From an uncultured Flavobacteriaceae bacterium (GTDB taxonomy: Bacteria; Bacteroidota; Bacteroidia; Flavobacteriales; Flavobacteriaceae), in NCBI GenBank assembly GCA_947503005.1, contig CANNCA010000007.1:1-64000 (forward strand): a DNA stretch of 64,000 nt. The letters run 5' to 3'. A model generated the notes under the pieces. It was not told where the DNA came from, did not search any database, and was given only the letters and a program-made list of their open reading frames with translations. Both the position numbers and the translations under genes were made by a program. Each line of letters begins with the position of its first letter. Position 1 is the first letter of the stretch. Of the stretch, positions 51,486-60,365 are shown piece after piece.

Positions 51486-52553
51486 ATGAACCAAGAGCGC
51501 TATATAAGACAGACAATCCTAAAAGGATTTGGCATTGAAGGCCAAAAAAAAATAGCTGATGCCAAGGTTCTGGTCATTGGCGCTGGTGGTCTTGGAGTTC
51601 CCGTATTAACCTACTTGAACGCTATGGGAGTGGGAAAAATAGGCATTGTGGACAATGATGTTGTTTCCATAACGAATTTACATCGTCAAGTACTATATGG
51701 CGAAGGTGATGTTGGAGAATCCAAAGTGATTACGGCTCTTGAGAAACTTAAAGCTCAAAATCCAAGTAGTAAGATTGTCATTTACAATACATTTCTAGAC
51801 ACTAAAAATGCTTTAAAAATCATTGCGGACTATGACCTTGTAGTTGATGCTTCCGATAATTTTCCAACGCGTTATTTGGTAAATGATGCTTGTGTAATCC
51901 TAAATAAGCCTTTTATCTATGGTGCTTTGCACGGATATGAAGGACAGGTATGCGTTTTTAATTATAAGGGTGGGCCAACGTATCGTTGTCTTTTTCCAAA
52001 TATGCCGAAAGAAAACGAAGTGCCAAATTGTAATGAACATGGAGTACTAGGAATCATTCCGGGAATTGTAGGAAACCTCCAAACTTTAGAGGCGATTAAA
52101 GTCATAACAGGAATAGGTGATGTACTTTCAGGAAAACTATTAATCTTTAACGGACTCCAACAATCCTATCAAAAAATAAAATTCAAGTCACATCCAGAAA
52201 ACCTTGAAATCAAGAAGCTTCAAGATTTTTATGAATGGAATGACCCTTGTGAAATTGTTCCTACTGTTTCAGTAGATGAGCTGCAAAAGTTGTTAATAGC
52301 AAATGCGCAAATCGTTGATGTACGAACGCATGAGGAATATATTAATTATCACCTTCCCGAGTCAATTCATGTTCCTCTGAATGCCTTGGATGCGAATTCC
52401 AGTAAAATCAATTTTGCGCTACCCGTGTATTTACTTTGTCAATCTGGCAAAAGAAGCGTAACCGCTTTAAGACAACTGCAAGAGAAACACCCTGAGAGTT
52501 CACTTTTTAGTATTTTAGGAGGTCTAAACCAGTATTTGGCCGAATGCTCTTAA
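51486..52553 (+). CDS. moeB: ThiF/MoeB family adenylyltransferase with C-terminal rhodanese domain
   Basis: ORF; VLVIGAGGLGVPVLTYLNAMGVGKIGIVDNDVV; rhodanese loop LLCQSGKRS. Confidence 0.9.
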   Translation: MNQERYIRQTILKGFGIEGQKKIADAKVLVIGAGGLGVPVLTYLNAMGVGKIGIVDNDVVSITNLHRQVLYGEGDVGESKVITALEKLKAQNPSSKIVIYNTFLDTKNALKIIADYDLVVDASDNFPTRYLVNDACVILNKPFIYGALHGYEGQVCVFNYKGGPTYRCLFPNMPKENEVPNCNEHGVLGIIPGIVGNLQTLEAIKVITGIGDVLSGKLLIFNGLQQSYQKIKFKSHPENLEIKKLQDFYEWNDPCEIVPTVSVDELQKLLIANAQIVDVRTHEEYINYHLPESIHVPLNALDANSSKINFALPVYLLCQSGKRSVTALRQLQEKHPESSLFSILGGLNQYLAECS

Positions 52554-53323
52554 CCATCCCAGAACTCTTGTTGTTGATGCTTGGCTTTTTTGTGATTGCT
52601 ATGTTGTATTCTTCCGTAGGTTTTGGTGGTGGATCTAGTTATTTAGCGGTGTTGACCTTGGTTTTCGCGAGTTTTTTCGCCATACGAAGTATGGCCTTGA
52701 TTTGTAATTTAGTTGTGGTATCCGGTAGTAGTTATCTGTACTTCAAAAAAGGTCATCTTGATTTTAAGAAGTTCTTACCTTTCATAATTACCAGTATCCC
52801 GCTGGCCTTTATTGGCGCATCATTTCGATTGAAGGAGAACATCTTTTTTATTATTCTTGGAGTAGCTCTAATAATTTCCGCGCTGGCCTTGATTTATCAA
52901 ACATTTGTAACTAAAAAAGCGGAAGAAATAAATACTGATTATCCTCCCTTTTTGACATATGTATTAGGTGGGGCCATAGGGTTGCTTTCCGGACTTGTTG
53001 GTATTGGTGGCGGCATTTTTCTAGCGCCTGTTCTCAATCATATGCGATGGGATAAATCGGTTAAAATTGCAGCTTTGGCGAGTTTCTTTATTTTGGTCAA
53101 TTCTGCATCGAGTATTGGTGGATATATCAGCAATGGTACCTTCGAACTGCCATGGCGTGAGGCTATCGGTTTGGTCATTGCTGTTTTTGTTGGAGGTCAG
53201 TTGGGCATTCGGATTAGCTTGAGCAAGTTTACTGGAAAAAGCATCAAAATGATTACTGCAGTATTGGTATTGTTCGTGGGGGTTCGGGTTTTGTTGGTCA
53301 ACGGCCTTCAGTTATCATTTTAA
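52544..53323 (+). CDS. TauE/SafE family sulfite exporter-like membrane protein
   Basis: ORF; GFGGGSSYLAVLTL and GLLSGLVGIGGGIFLAPVLN repeats. Confidence 0.9.
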   Translation: MLLTIPELLLLMLGFFVIAMLYSSVGFGGGSSYLAVLTLVFASFFAIRSMALICNLVVVSGSSYLYFKKGHLDFKKFLPFIITSIPLAFIGASFRLKENIFFIILGVALIISALALIYQTFVTKKAEEINTDYPPFLTYVLGGAIGLLSGLVGIGGGIFLAPVLNHMRWDKSVKIAALASFFILVNSASSIGGYISNGTFELPWREAIGLVIAVFVGGQLGIRISLSKFTGKSIKMITAVLVLFVGVRVLLVNGLQLSF

Positions 53324-53374
53324 AACCTGCAATAGTTTTTGATATTTTAGTATAAGTTTTCATAAAATCATAAA

Positions 53375-54019
53375 ATGGACCCTAAAGTAGACGAATACTT
53401 TGAAAACGCCCAGAGCTGGCAAAAAGAATATGAACAATTGCGCAGAATAGTGCTCGACTGTACGTTGACTGAAGATTTTAAATGGCGTCAACCTTGCTAT
53501 ACTTTCAATGGAAAAAATATCGCAATAATTGGAGGGTTTAAAGAATATTGCGCACTTATGTTTTTCAAAGGAGTATTATTAAAAGATACACACAACATTC
53601 TAAAAGCACCAGGCGAAAACTCACAATCTAGTCGTCAGATCCGCTTTACAAATTTTCAAGAAATCTTAGAAATGGAGACCACTTTAAGAGCCTATATTTT
53701 TGAAGCCATAGAGGTGGAAAAGGCAGGTCTAAAAGTAAATCTAAAAAAGACCTCAGCGTATACTGTTCCCAAAGAATTGAAAAACAAGCTCGCGGAGGAC
53801 CTAGCTTTCAAAAAAGCTTTTGAGGCATTGACCCCTGGCCGTCAAAAAGGATACCTACTTTATTTTTCCGCAGCCAAACAATCGAAAACCCGAGAGGCAA
53901 GAATTGAGAATTACGAGGCGCGAATTCTGGATGGTAAAGGGTTTCATGATTGCGTCTGCGGCTTGTCTAAAAGACTTCCTACCTGTGACGGTTCGCACAA
54001 GAATATAAAAAAGAATTAA
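53375..54019 (+). CDS. DUF1801/YdeI-like protein with C-terminal CDGSH-type iron-sulfur motif
   Basis: ORF; FKWRQPCYTFNGKNIAIIGGFKEYCALMFFKG; TPGRQKGYLLYFSAAKQSKTREARIE; terminal CVCGLSKRLPTCDGSH. Confidence 0.8.
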   Translation: MDPKVDEYFENAQSWQKEYEQLRRIVLDCTLTEDFKWRQPCYTFNGKNIAIIGGFKEYCALMFFKGVLLKDTHNILKAPGENSQSSRQIRFTNFQEILEMETTLRAYIFEAIEVEKAGLKVNLKKTSAYTVPKELKNKLAEDLAFKKAFEALTPGRQKGYLLYFSAAKQSKTREARIENYEARILDGKGFHDCVCGLSKRLPTCDGSHKNIKKN

Positions 54020-54034
54020 AATAGTTAGTAATTG

Positions 54035-54493
54035 TTAGGAAGCAATTTGTCCTCTTCGCCCAAAACGAATGAACCGATAGAAATACTTGAAGTTGCCATT
54101 GTACCAAATCGAAAAGATAAAGGCGATATAGATAACCCAATCGGGCATCAAAAGTGCTAAACCGTAATAGGTTTTCAAAACTAAAATGGTTAAGGCTACT
54201 GCTGCAATTGCCAAAGAGATAACAGTGCGTTTATCCTTTCGATTCAACAAAATCATGGTGATGATCAAGAGTCCCATTACCGGTTTTGTATGTAGTAGTA
54301 GAGGTACTAGAGTCGTGTATTCAATATCAAAAAAGAGAACCATGGCACTCATATATGCCGTCATACAAAGTGGGCATTTGGGAATAAGAATCAATAAGAT
54401 GGTAGAAAGAAAAGACATGGAGCCATTGGCCGCTTCCACTTTTTTAGGAATGTGTGACTTGTTTTTACAACAACCTGTCTTTGTGATTTCCAT
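54035..54493 (-). CDS. Small Cys-containing multi-TM membrane protein
   Basis: ORF; N-terminal GCCKNKSH and membrane CPLC motif; function not recognised. Confidence 0.6.
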   Translation of the reverse strand: MEITKTGCCKNKSHIPKKVEAANGSMSFLSTILLILIPKCPLCMTAYMSAMVLFFDIEYTTLVPLLLHTKPVMGLLIITMILLNRKDKRTVISLAIAAVALTILVLKTYYGLALLMPDWVIYIAFIFSIWYNGNFKYFYRFIRFGRRGQIAS

Positions 54494-54502
54494 AGCAAGA
54501 AA

Positions 54503-55717
54503 TTACCATTTCATTCTGTAAGGTACAAAAGGATAAACCTCATTCGCAAAAAATTGGCTCTTATTTTGAGGTAAAACTAAAAATCCGTCCGTTTTTACGA
54601 GATTAGCGAAATCTCCCGAACCATTGCCTGCAATGGGGTCCGCCACTAGTGTGCCATCTTCTCGACTTTCCAAAGCCGCTTCCAAAAAAAATATCAGATC
54701 GGGATTGAACTGCACATCTTTCTTTAGCTGCACATACAAGGTTTCGGGTTCTATATTCAAAGATTTCCTTAGCCAATACTGTAAGTACATGTACACACAA
54801 ACAAAAGAGGAAACAGGATTTCCCGGCAAGGCAAAAATCTTATTGTTGTTCGTACTGGTGCCGAACCAAAAAGGTTTCCCTGGTCGTTGCTGTATCTTGT
54901 GGAAGTGTTTTTTGACTTCCAATTCCTCTAGTACATCGGGTAGGTAATCGAATTTCCCTTTTGAGACTCCTCCTGTAAAGATTAAAAGTTCATAATCCAC
55001 TAGCAGCTGTGAGATAATGGTCAGCATTTGCTCTTTGTCATCGGGCAAGTGCTCCAGATCCGCCTCCAATCCCCATTCATTCAATGAATTTTTAATGCCG
55101 TAAATATTCGAACGACGAATTTGGTGTAATTCAGGTGTTTCGGAAACGGGCACAAGTTCGTCTCCCGTCGAGATAATAATAGCTTTCGGTAGTTGCACCA
55201 CTTTCAATTCGGCTTTCCCGACTGCCGCGGCAATATTGATTTCTGCACTCGACAACTGATTCCCTTTTGCTACAATGCAAGTTCCTTTTGCAATGTCCAT
55301 TCCTTTGAAATGCACATTTTGCTTGAATTTCAAGGAATCTAAATTTATGGTGGCTACACCATTTTCAATCTGCAAATCCTCATAACGAATAACGGTATCG
55401 ACTCCGTTAGGCATGATGGCACCTGTCATTACTTCAATACAGTTTTGTGTATTTTCTACTGTCTTTTGTGAAGTGCCCGCCGGAGCAACGGCTTCAATTT
55501 TGAAATTACGTTGTCCTTTTTCAAAGACTGAGAAATCAATGGCAATACCATCCATGGTTACGCGGTCGAAAGGAGGGAAGTCTCTATCGGCCGACAAATC
55601 TTCCGCCAAATACGCGCCGACGCATTGCTCCAAGGGTTTCGAAACTATGGGAAAATCACCAGTGTGTTCCGCTAAAATGGAAAGGGCTTGCTCGTACGGA
55701 ATGAAAGTATTGTTCAT
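54503..55717 (-). CDS. moeA: Molybdopterin molybdenumtransferase MoeA
   Basis: ORF; DRDFPPFDRVTMDGIAI, IISTGDEL, FTGGVSKGKFDYLP, ALPGNPVSSFV. Confidence 0.95.
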   Translation of the reverse strand: MNNTFIPYEQALSILAEHTGDFPIVSKPLEQCVGAYLAEDLSADRDFPPFDRVTMDGIAIDFSVFEKGQRNFKIEAVAPAGTSQKTVENTQNCIEVMTGAIMPNGVDTVIRYEDLQIENGVATINLDSLKFKQNVHFKGMDIAKGTCIVAKGNQLSSAEINIAAAVGKAELKVVQLPKAIIISTGDELVPVSETPELHQIRRSNIYGIKNSLNEWGLEADLEHLPDDKEQMLTIISQLLVDYELLIFTGGVSKGKFDYLPDVLEELEVKKHFHKIQQRPGKPFWFGTSTNNNKIFALPGNPVSSFVCVYMYLQYWLRKSLNIEPETLYVQLKKDVQFNPDLIFFLEAALESREDGTLVADPIAGNGSGDFANLVKTDGFLVLPQNKSQFFANEVYPFVPYRMKW

Positions 55718-55718
55718 T

Positions 55719-56702
55719 TTAGCCACCGATAACACTCATGCTGTCCATCACGTTCGACGTTTTCTTATGCATTTTTTCAGCTACGAATCCGTCTTTAGGT
55801 TTTCGCTTGATGAGTTCTTGAAATTTTAATCCGAGTGCTTCATCGGAAACTCCAGAACGCATGTAATCCCTGATATTAAAGACGCCACCGTCGTAGAGGC
55901 AGGTCTTGATTTCGCCTTTTGACGAAATGCGAAGTCGATTGCACGTATTACAGAATGTTCTGGAAAAAGCGGCGATGACACCAATGTTTCCTTTGTATTC
56001 GGGCACTTGATAAAGGGTTGCTGTATCGCCGTGTTTGCCTTTTAGTTCGTTGAGGTTAGGATACGCTTCCTTCAAATCGCGAAGAATGTTTTTCGCACTA
56101 TACATTTTGGTGTTTTCCTTGTATCCACCGTTAAACGGCATTTCTTCTATAAAACGGACATCAACTTGATGTACTTTTGCCAATTCTGCCAATGGAACAA
56201 TATCTTGGGTATTGATCCCATGCATAATAACTGCATTTAGTTTGACCTTAAAATCGTTTTCCAGCAACATATGAAAGGTCTGAATCACCTTTTCATAATC
56301 ATCCCTACGTGTAATTTTATGAAAACGCTCACGGTCTAACGAATCGATGCTAAGGTTGATTTGAGTAATGCCCAATTCCTTCAATTTTGGAATATGCCTT
56401 TGCAATAAGGTGCCGTTCGAAGTTATATGAATGGATTTATAATCATTTAATCTGGCTGCATTTTCCAACAGTTTTATAAAATCTTTTCGCAAAAAAGGCT
56501 CGCCACCGGTAAACCTGACCTTCTGAAATCCGAGATTTCCCAATACCTGAAGTAAACGTGTAATCTCTTCATAGCTAAGCAAATGTGCTTTAGGTTCATA
56601 CGGAATGCCCTCCGCGGGCATACAATAAAAGCACCTAAGATTACAACGGTCGGTTACCGCAATACGCACATAATCTATAGTTCTGTCGAATGAATCCTTC
56701 AT
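55719..56702 (-). CDS. moaA: GTP 3',8-cyclase MoaA
   Basis: ORF; radical SAM motif CNLRCFYC; second Fe-S CNTCNRLRISSKGEIKTCLYDGG; C-terminal GG. Confidence 0.96.
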   Translation of the reverse strand: MKDSFDRTIDYVRIAVTDRCNLRCFYCMPAEGIPYEPKAHLLSYEEITRLLQVLGNLGFQKVRFTGGEPFLRKDFIKLLENAARLNDYKSIHITSNGTLLQRHIPKLKELGITQINLSIDSLDRERFHKITRRDDYEKVIQTFHMLLENDFKVKLNAVIMHGINTQDIVPLAELAKVHQVDVRFIEEMPFNGGYKENTKMYSAKNILRDLKEAYPNLNELKGKHGDTATLYQVPEYKGNIGVIAAFSRTFCNTCNRLRISSKGEIKTCLYDGGVFNIRDYMRSGVSDEALGLKFQELIKRKPKDGFVAEKMHKKTSNVMDSMSVIGG

Positions 56703-56792
56703 GATTTAAATCAGTGATAAGAAGATTCAAGATAGCTATTTTTGGATATATTAGAGGGCATAATTAAGAAAGAAATAAGAACTGCTACGGAA

Positions 56793-57899
56793 ATGAAAGA
56801 AATCAAATCTATACTTCAACTTTACAACTCTTTAAAAACTTCAGGAGAAAAATGTGCAATTGCGCAGGTGGTTCGTGTGGAAGAATCTTCATATCGGAGG
56901 GAAGGGGCAAGAATGCTTGTTTTTGAATCCGGTGTTTTTGAAGGAGGAATTAGTGGAGGATGTTTAGAGGGAGATGCGTTGCAACGCTCACAAATCGCAA
57001 TACTTAAGCAACAGCCATCAATCGTTACTTATGATACTTCAAAGGAAAATGAGATTGGGGTAGGCTTGGGCTGTAACGGGGTTATCGATGTTTTGATTTC
57101 TCCCATTTCTGAAAATTCAGCTACGCTGGAAATGCTGCAGAAATGTGTTTCCGATAGAGGAGAACATATTATTGCAACGGTAACAGCCCTAAATGCTGAT
57201 ATTGATACTATTCCCTTGGGAAGAAGTTTCTACTATGATAAAGATGCAGCATCCTTGGAAGATTGTCAGCATAACGGATTACGAAATTTTCTTCAGGATA
57301 AAATTCAGGATGTTTTAGAAAACAAAAAATCAAGGACATATCATTTTGAGGAAGAAGGGATAAAGGCAAGTGTCTTTATTGAACTAATTCCGCCACAATT
57401 TCATTTGGCGATTTATGGGGATAACTACGATGTGTACCCTATGCTCGAAATGGCAAGGGTATTGGACTGGGATATTAGCCTAACAGGAAACATCCAAAAA
57501 CTGAAAAAGGAGAAACTACAATCTGTTAAGCACCTATATCCAAAAGATAGCGAAGAACGACCAACTATAGATGAACGTACCGCCATCATTTTAATGGCGC
57601 ACGATTACAAAACAGATTATGCGAATTTGCAGCAATTGATAAAGAGTCCAGCTCCTTATATTGCCTCTTTGGGGCCTCGCAAGCGTTTTGATAAAATGAT
57701 TGGAGAATTCAAAGCAAACGGAGTCGAATTTTCTGAAGAAGAATTAAAACGTGTTTATGCTCCTTGCGGACTAGAGATTGGAGCGAATACTCCTGAAGAA
57801 ATTGCAATGAGCTTGTTTAGTGAACTTCTAAGTGTTTTTTCTGGGAATACTGGTGGGATGTTACGGGAGAAGGTTGGACCTATACATGAAAGGGTATAA
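56793..57899 (+). CDS. XdhC/CoxI family molybdoenzyme maturation factor
   Basis: ORF; IAQVVRVEESSYRREGARMLVFESGVFEGGISGGCLEGD; C-terminal Rossmann region; ATG at 56793. Confidence 0.88.
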   Translation: MKEIKSILQLYNSLKTSGEKCAIAQVVRVEESSYRREGARMLVFESGVFEGGISGGCLEGDALQRSQIAILKQQPSIVTYDTSKENEIGVGLGCNGVIDVLISPISENSATLEMLQKCVSDRGEHIIATVTALNADIDTIPLGRSFYYDKDAASLEDCQHNGLRNFLQDKIQDVLENKKSRTYHFEEEGIKASVFIELIPPQFHLAIYGDNYDVYPMLEMARVLDWDISLTGNIQKLKKEKLQSVKHLYPKDSEERPTIDERTAIILMAHDYKTDYANLQQLIKSPAPYIASLGPRKRFDKMIGEFKANGVEFSEEELKRVYAPCGLEIGANTPEEIAMSLFSELLSVFSGNTGGMLREKVGPIHERV

Positions 57900-57904
57900 G
57901 CTGA

Positions 57905-59011
57905 TTAATTGTAAGGCGCAATGAGGCCATAAGCTCCTTTTGGATTTTCGACCAGAAGCTGACGTACTTCCTTTTCAGTAAAACCGTTGGAAAGAAGAAC
58001 CGGAACTAGATTTTGAGTTATTGCATCAAATTTGCGTATTTCGCCTCCTCTCGGAAAACCGTTACCATCGTGTGAAAGCAATATTTTATGTAGTATACCT
58101 TTTTTTCGGAATCGTTTTATTCTTTCTAAATATAGAAGGCTTTCATTCTTATTAACACCATCTAAGGAAATCCAAGCGCCTTTTTTGGCGACCTCCATTA
58201 AAAAGGCGTCGTCTTCAAATGCATTTGCATGTACCCATACCCAAGCGCTAGGATGGACATTGTATTTCTCAAGCAGTGCCAATTGCTTTTGGGCTGCTTC
58301 TTTATTATTTCCAGTATGTACAGCGAGTGTTAGTCCTGTTTTCAAATGCGTGCGTATTCCGGCTTCGAAAAGTTTCTTGTCAATTTCGGAAGGCGTTCCC
58401 GAGTCAAAAGCAAGCTTAATAAAACCAGGCTTTATCTTTGTTCCGTCAATTCCATTTTCAAATTCTTCTATCCATATTTTTGATAAAGTTTCTAGGTCTG
58501 CTTCGTAGGCCAAGGGAGGAATATATCGGTCGTTTGCCGCTCCATAAATCCCGGTATTGGTAATTATATGAATGCCAGTTGCATCGGATATCTTTTTTAA
58601 AAGGTCTACACGTCTGCCAAAATATGCGGTAGTGCAATCAAAGATTGATTGAACGCCAACGGCTTTAAGCTTCTTTAGATAAGGAATTACTTGTTCGAAA
58701 AGTTCCTTTTCTTTATAAATGGAAGTACTATCGACGTTACTTCCAAAATTCGACATGATGTGCTCATGCGATAAAACCAATCCTAGATTGTCCGCGTCAA
58801 TAGTTCCATTTACTGTGTTTATTAGGGTGGTTTCCTTTTCACTAGTTGTATCCTGACTGAGAGTATAAAAAGGTAAAAGAAAAATTACAATGTAAAATAT
58901 CAAGTAATTTTTTTCAAAACCAGAAATAGTTTTTACCTGTGTACCTATAGCTGTCAATCTTACGATTATAACTTTGTAGTGTGTAGTTATTATATTCATC
59001 TCCTCTCCCAA
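57905..59011 (-). CDS. Phosphotriesterase-family metal-dependent hydrolase
   Basis: ORF; LGLVLSHEHIMSNFGSN; LAVHTGN; ILLSHDGNGFPRGG. Confidence 0.8.
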   Translation of the reverse strand: MGEEMNIITTHYKVIIVRLTAIGTQVKTISGFEKNYLIFYIVIFLLPFYTLSQDTTSEKETTLINTVNGTIDADNLGLVLSHEHIMSNFGSNVDSTSIYKEKELFEQVIPYLKKLKAVGVQSIFDCTTAYFGRRVDLLKKISDATGIHIITNTGIYGAANDRYIPPLAYEADLETLSKIWIEEFENGIDGTKIKPGFIKLAFDSGTPSEIDKKLFEAGIRTHLKTGLTLAVHTGNNKEAAQKQLALLEKYNVHPSAWVWVHANAFEDDAFLMEVAKKGAWISLDGVNKNESLLYLERIKRFRKKGILHKILLSHDGNGFPRGGEIRKFDAITQNLVPVLLSNGFTEKEVRQLLVENPKGAYGLIAPYN

Positions 59012-60189
59012 AGAATATTATTCTCCCTTTGCTTTGAAACTGCTGAGGTAATAATTGCAATTGCCTTTTCAATATCGTTTTCAGAAGTATATCTGCCAAT
59101 ACTCAACCGTAACGAAGCATAGGCCAAACTACGTTCAATACCCATTGCCGTCAAGACATGTGACGGTTCCACAGAAGCAGAATTACAAGCGGATCCATTG
59201 GAAACAGCAATTTGTCTACTGAGTGCAACTAACAAATTTGCCCCATCCACAAAAGGAAAAGAAACATGTACTGTATTCGGTAAGCGCTGGGCAGTATTAC
59301 TATTGGAGACCACAAGTTCAATTTCTAGCAGACCTGCCTCCAGTTGATCCCGTAAGTTTTCCAATCGTTTTTTTTCTGAATCTTGATTTTCGTAAGCCAA
59401 GTCAATCGCTTTTGCAAAGCCTACTATTAAAGGCGTATTAATTGTTCCTCCGCGTTGTCCTTTTTGTTGTCCACCCCCTTGGATGAAACTGGGCAACTGA
59501 CTATAATCTTCATTACCTTTTATATAGGTAAGCCCGATTCCTTTTGGACCATAAACCTTATGACCCGAAAAACAGGCGAAATCAACTATCTGCAAAACCG
59601 TATCTAATCGGACTTTTCCCAAAGCCTGAGTGGTATCCGAAAAAAGAAGGCTGCCATTTTCATGAGTTAATACTGCAATTTCTTCCAAAGGTTGAATGAC
59701 TCCAGTTTCATTGTTCGCGTACATAATGCAAACCAAAATGGTTTCGGGTCGCAGCGCCGCCTTGAATTGTTCTATCTGAATTAACCCTTCGGAATCCACA
59801 TCCAAATAGGTAACCTCAAAACCATCTTCATCTAAAAAGGCGCATGTGTCCAGAACAGCTTTATGCTCTGCTTTGGTAGTAATGATGTGATTTCCTTTGT
59901 TGCGATATTTTCTACAAACACCTTTCAACACCATGTTGATGCTTTCGGTGGACCCGGAGGTATAGATTAAATCGCTAGGGGAAACTCCCAAATGCTTTGC
60001 AATTCCGGATGAGGCATCTTCCACCGCACTCTTTGCCAACCAACCATAAGGATGATGACTGCTCGAGGGATTACCAAAATCCTCATGAAAATAGGGCAGC
60101 ATTACGTCGACTACTTGCTTTGCGCAGGGAGTGGTGGCGTTATAGTCAAAATAGAGTTGGGAGTACATTCTCGATATCGATTTACCCAT
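58996..60189 (-). CDS. Cysteine desulfurase family protein (NifS/IscS-like)
   Basis: ORF; YFDYNATTPCAKQV, FSGHKVYGPKGIGLTYIKG, SNGSACNSASVEPSHVL; true start may be ATG 60168. Confidence 0.92.
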   Translation of the reverse strand: MGKSISRMYSQLYFDYNATTPCAKQVVDVMLPYFHEDFGNPSSSHHPYGWLAKSAVEDASSGIAKHLGVSPSDLIYTSGSTESINMVLKGVCRKYRNKGNHIITTKAEHKAVLDTCAFLDEDGFEVTYLDVDSEGLIQIEQFKAALRPETILVCIMYANNETGVIQPLEEIAVLTHENGSLLFSDTTQALGKVRLDTVLQIVDFACFSGHKVYGPKGIGLTYIKGNEDYSQLPSFIQGGGQQKGQRGGTINTPLIVGFAKAIDLAYENQDSEKKRLENLRDQLEAGLLEIELVVSNSNTAQRLPNTVHVSFPFVDGANLLVALSRQIAVSNGSACNSASVEPSHVLTAMGIERSLAYASLRLSIGRYTSENDIEKAIAIITSAVSKQRENNILWERR

Positions 60190-60302
60190 TAGTTAAAGGT
60201 AAGGATTATCCCAAAATATTTATTTTCTTCTTCTTCGGATTACAATAAGATTTATCTATACAATTATAAATTATTAATTAGTTAACGACTGATTAATATC
60301 AT

Positions 60303-60318
60303 TGTGATTTTAATCAAT
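60303..60318. promoter_or_regulatory. Candidate CRP/FNR-type dyad upstream of coxM
   Basis: tGTGAT-TTTA-ATCAAt: 9/10 match to TTGAT-N4-ATCAA, about 50 bp before coxM ATG; AT-rich context makes chance plausible. Confidence 0.3.
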
Positions 60319-60365
60319 TAGAACTATATTTATTGCTTACCCCTTAAATAAATTCCTAAAAAATT

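Noticed and set aside
58032-58508. 158-aa plus-strand ORF in the phosphotriesterase-family gene
   Set aside because: Antisense shadow of a conserved enzyme; no ribosome-binding site or domain seen.
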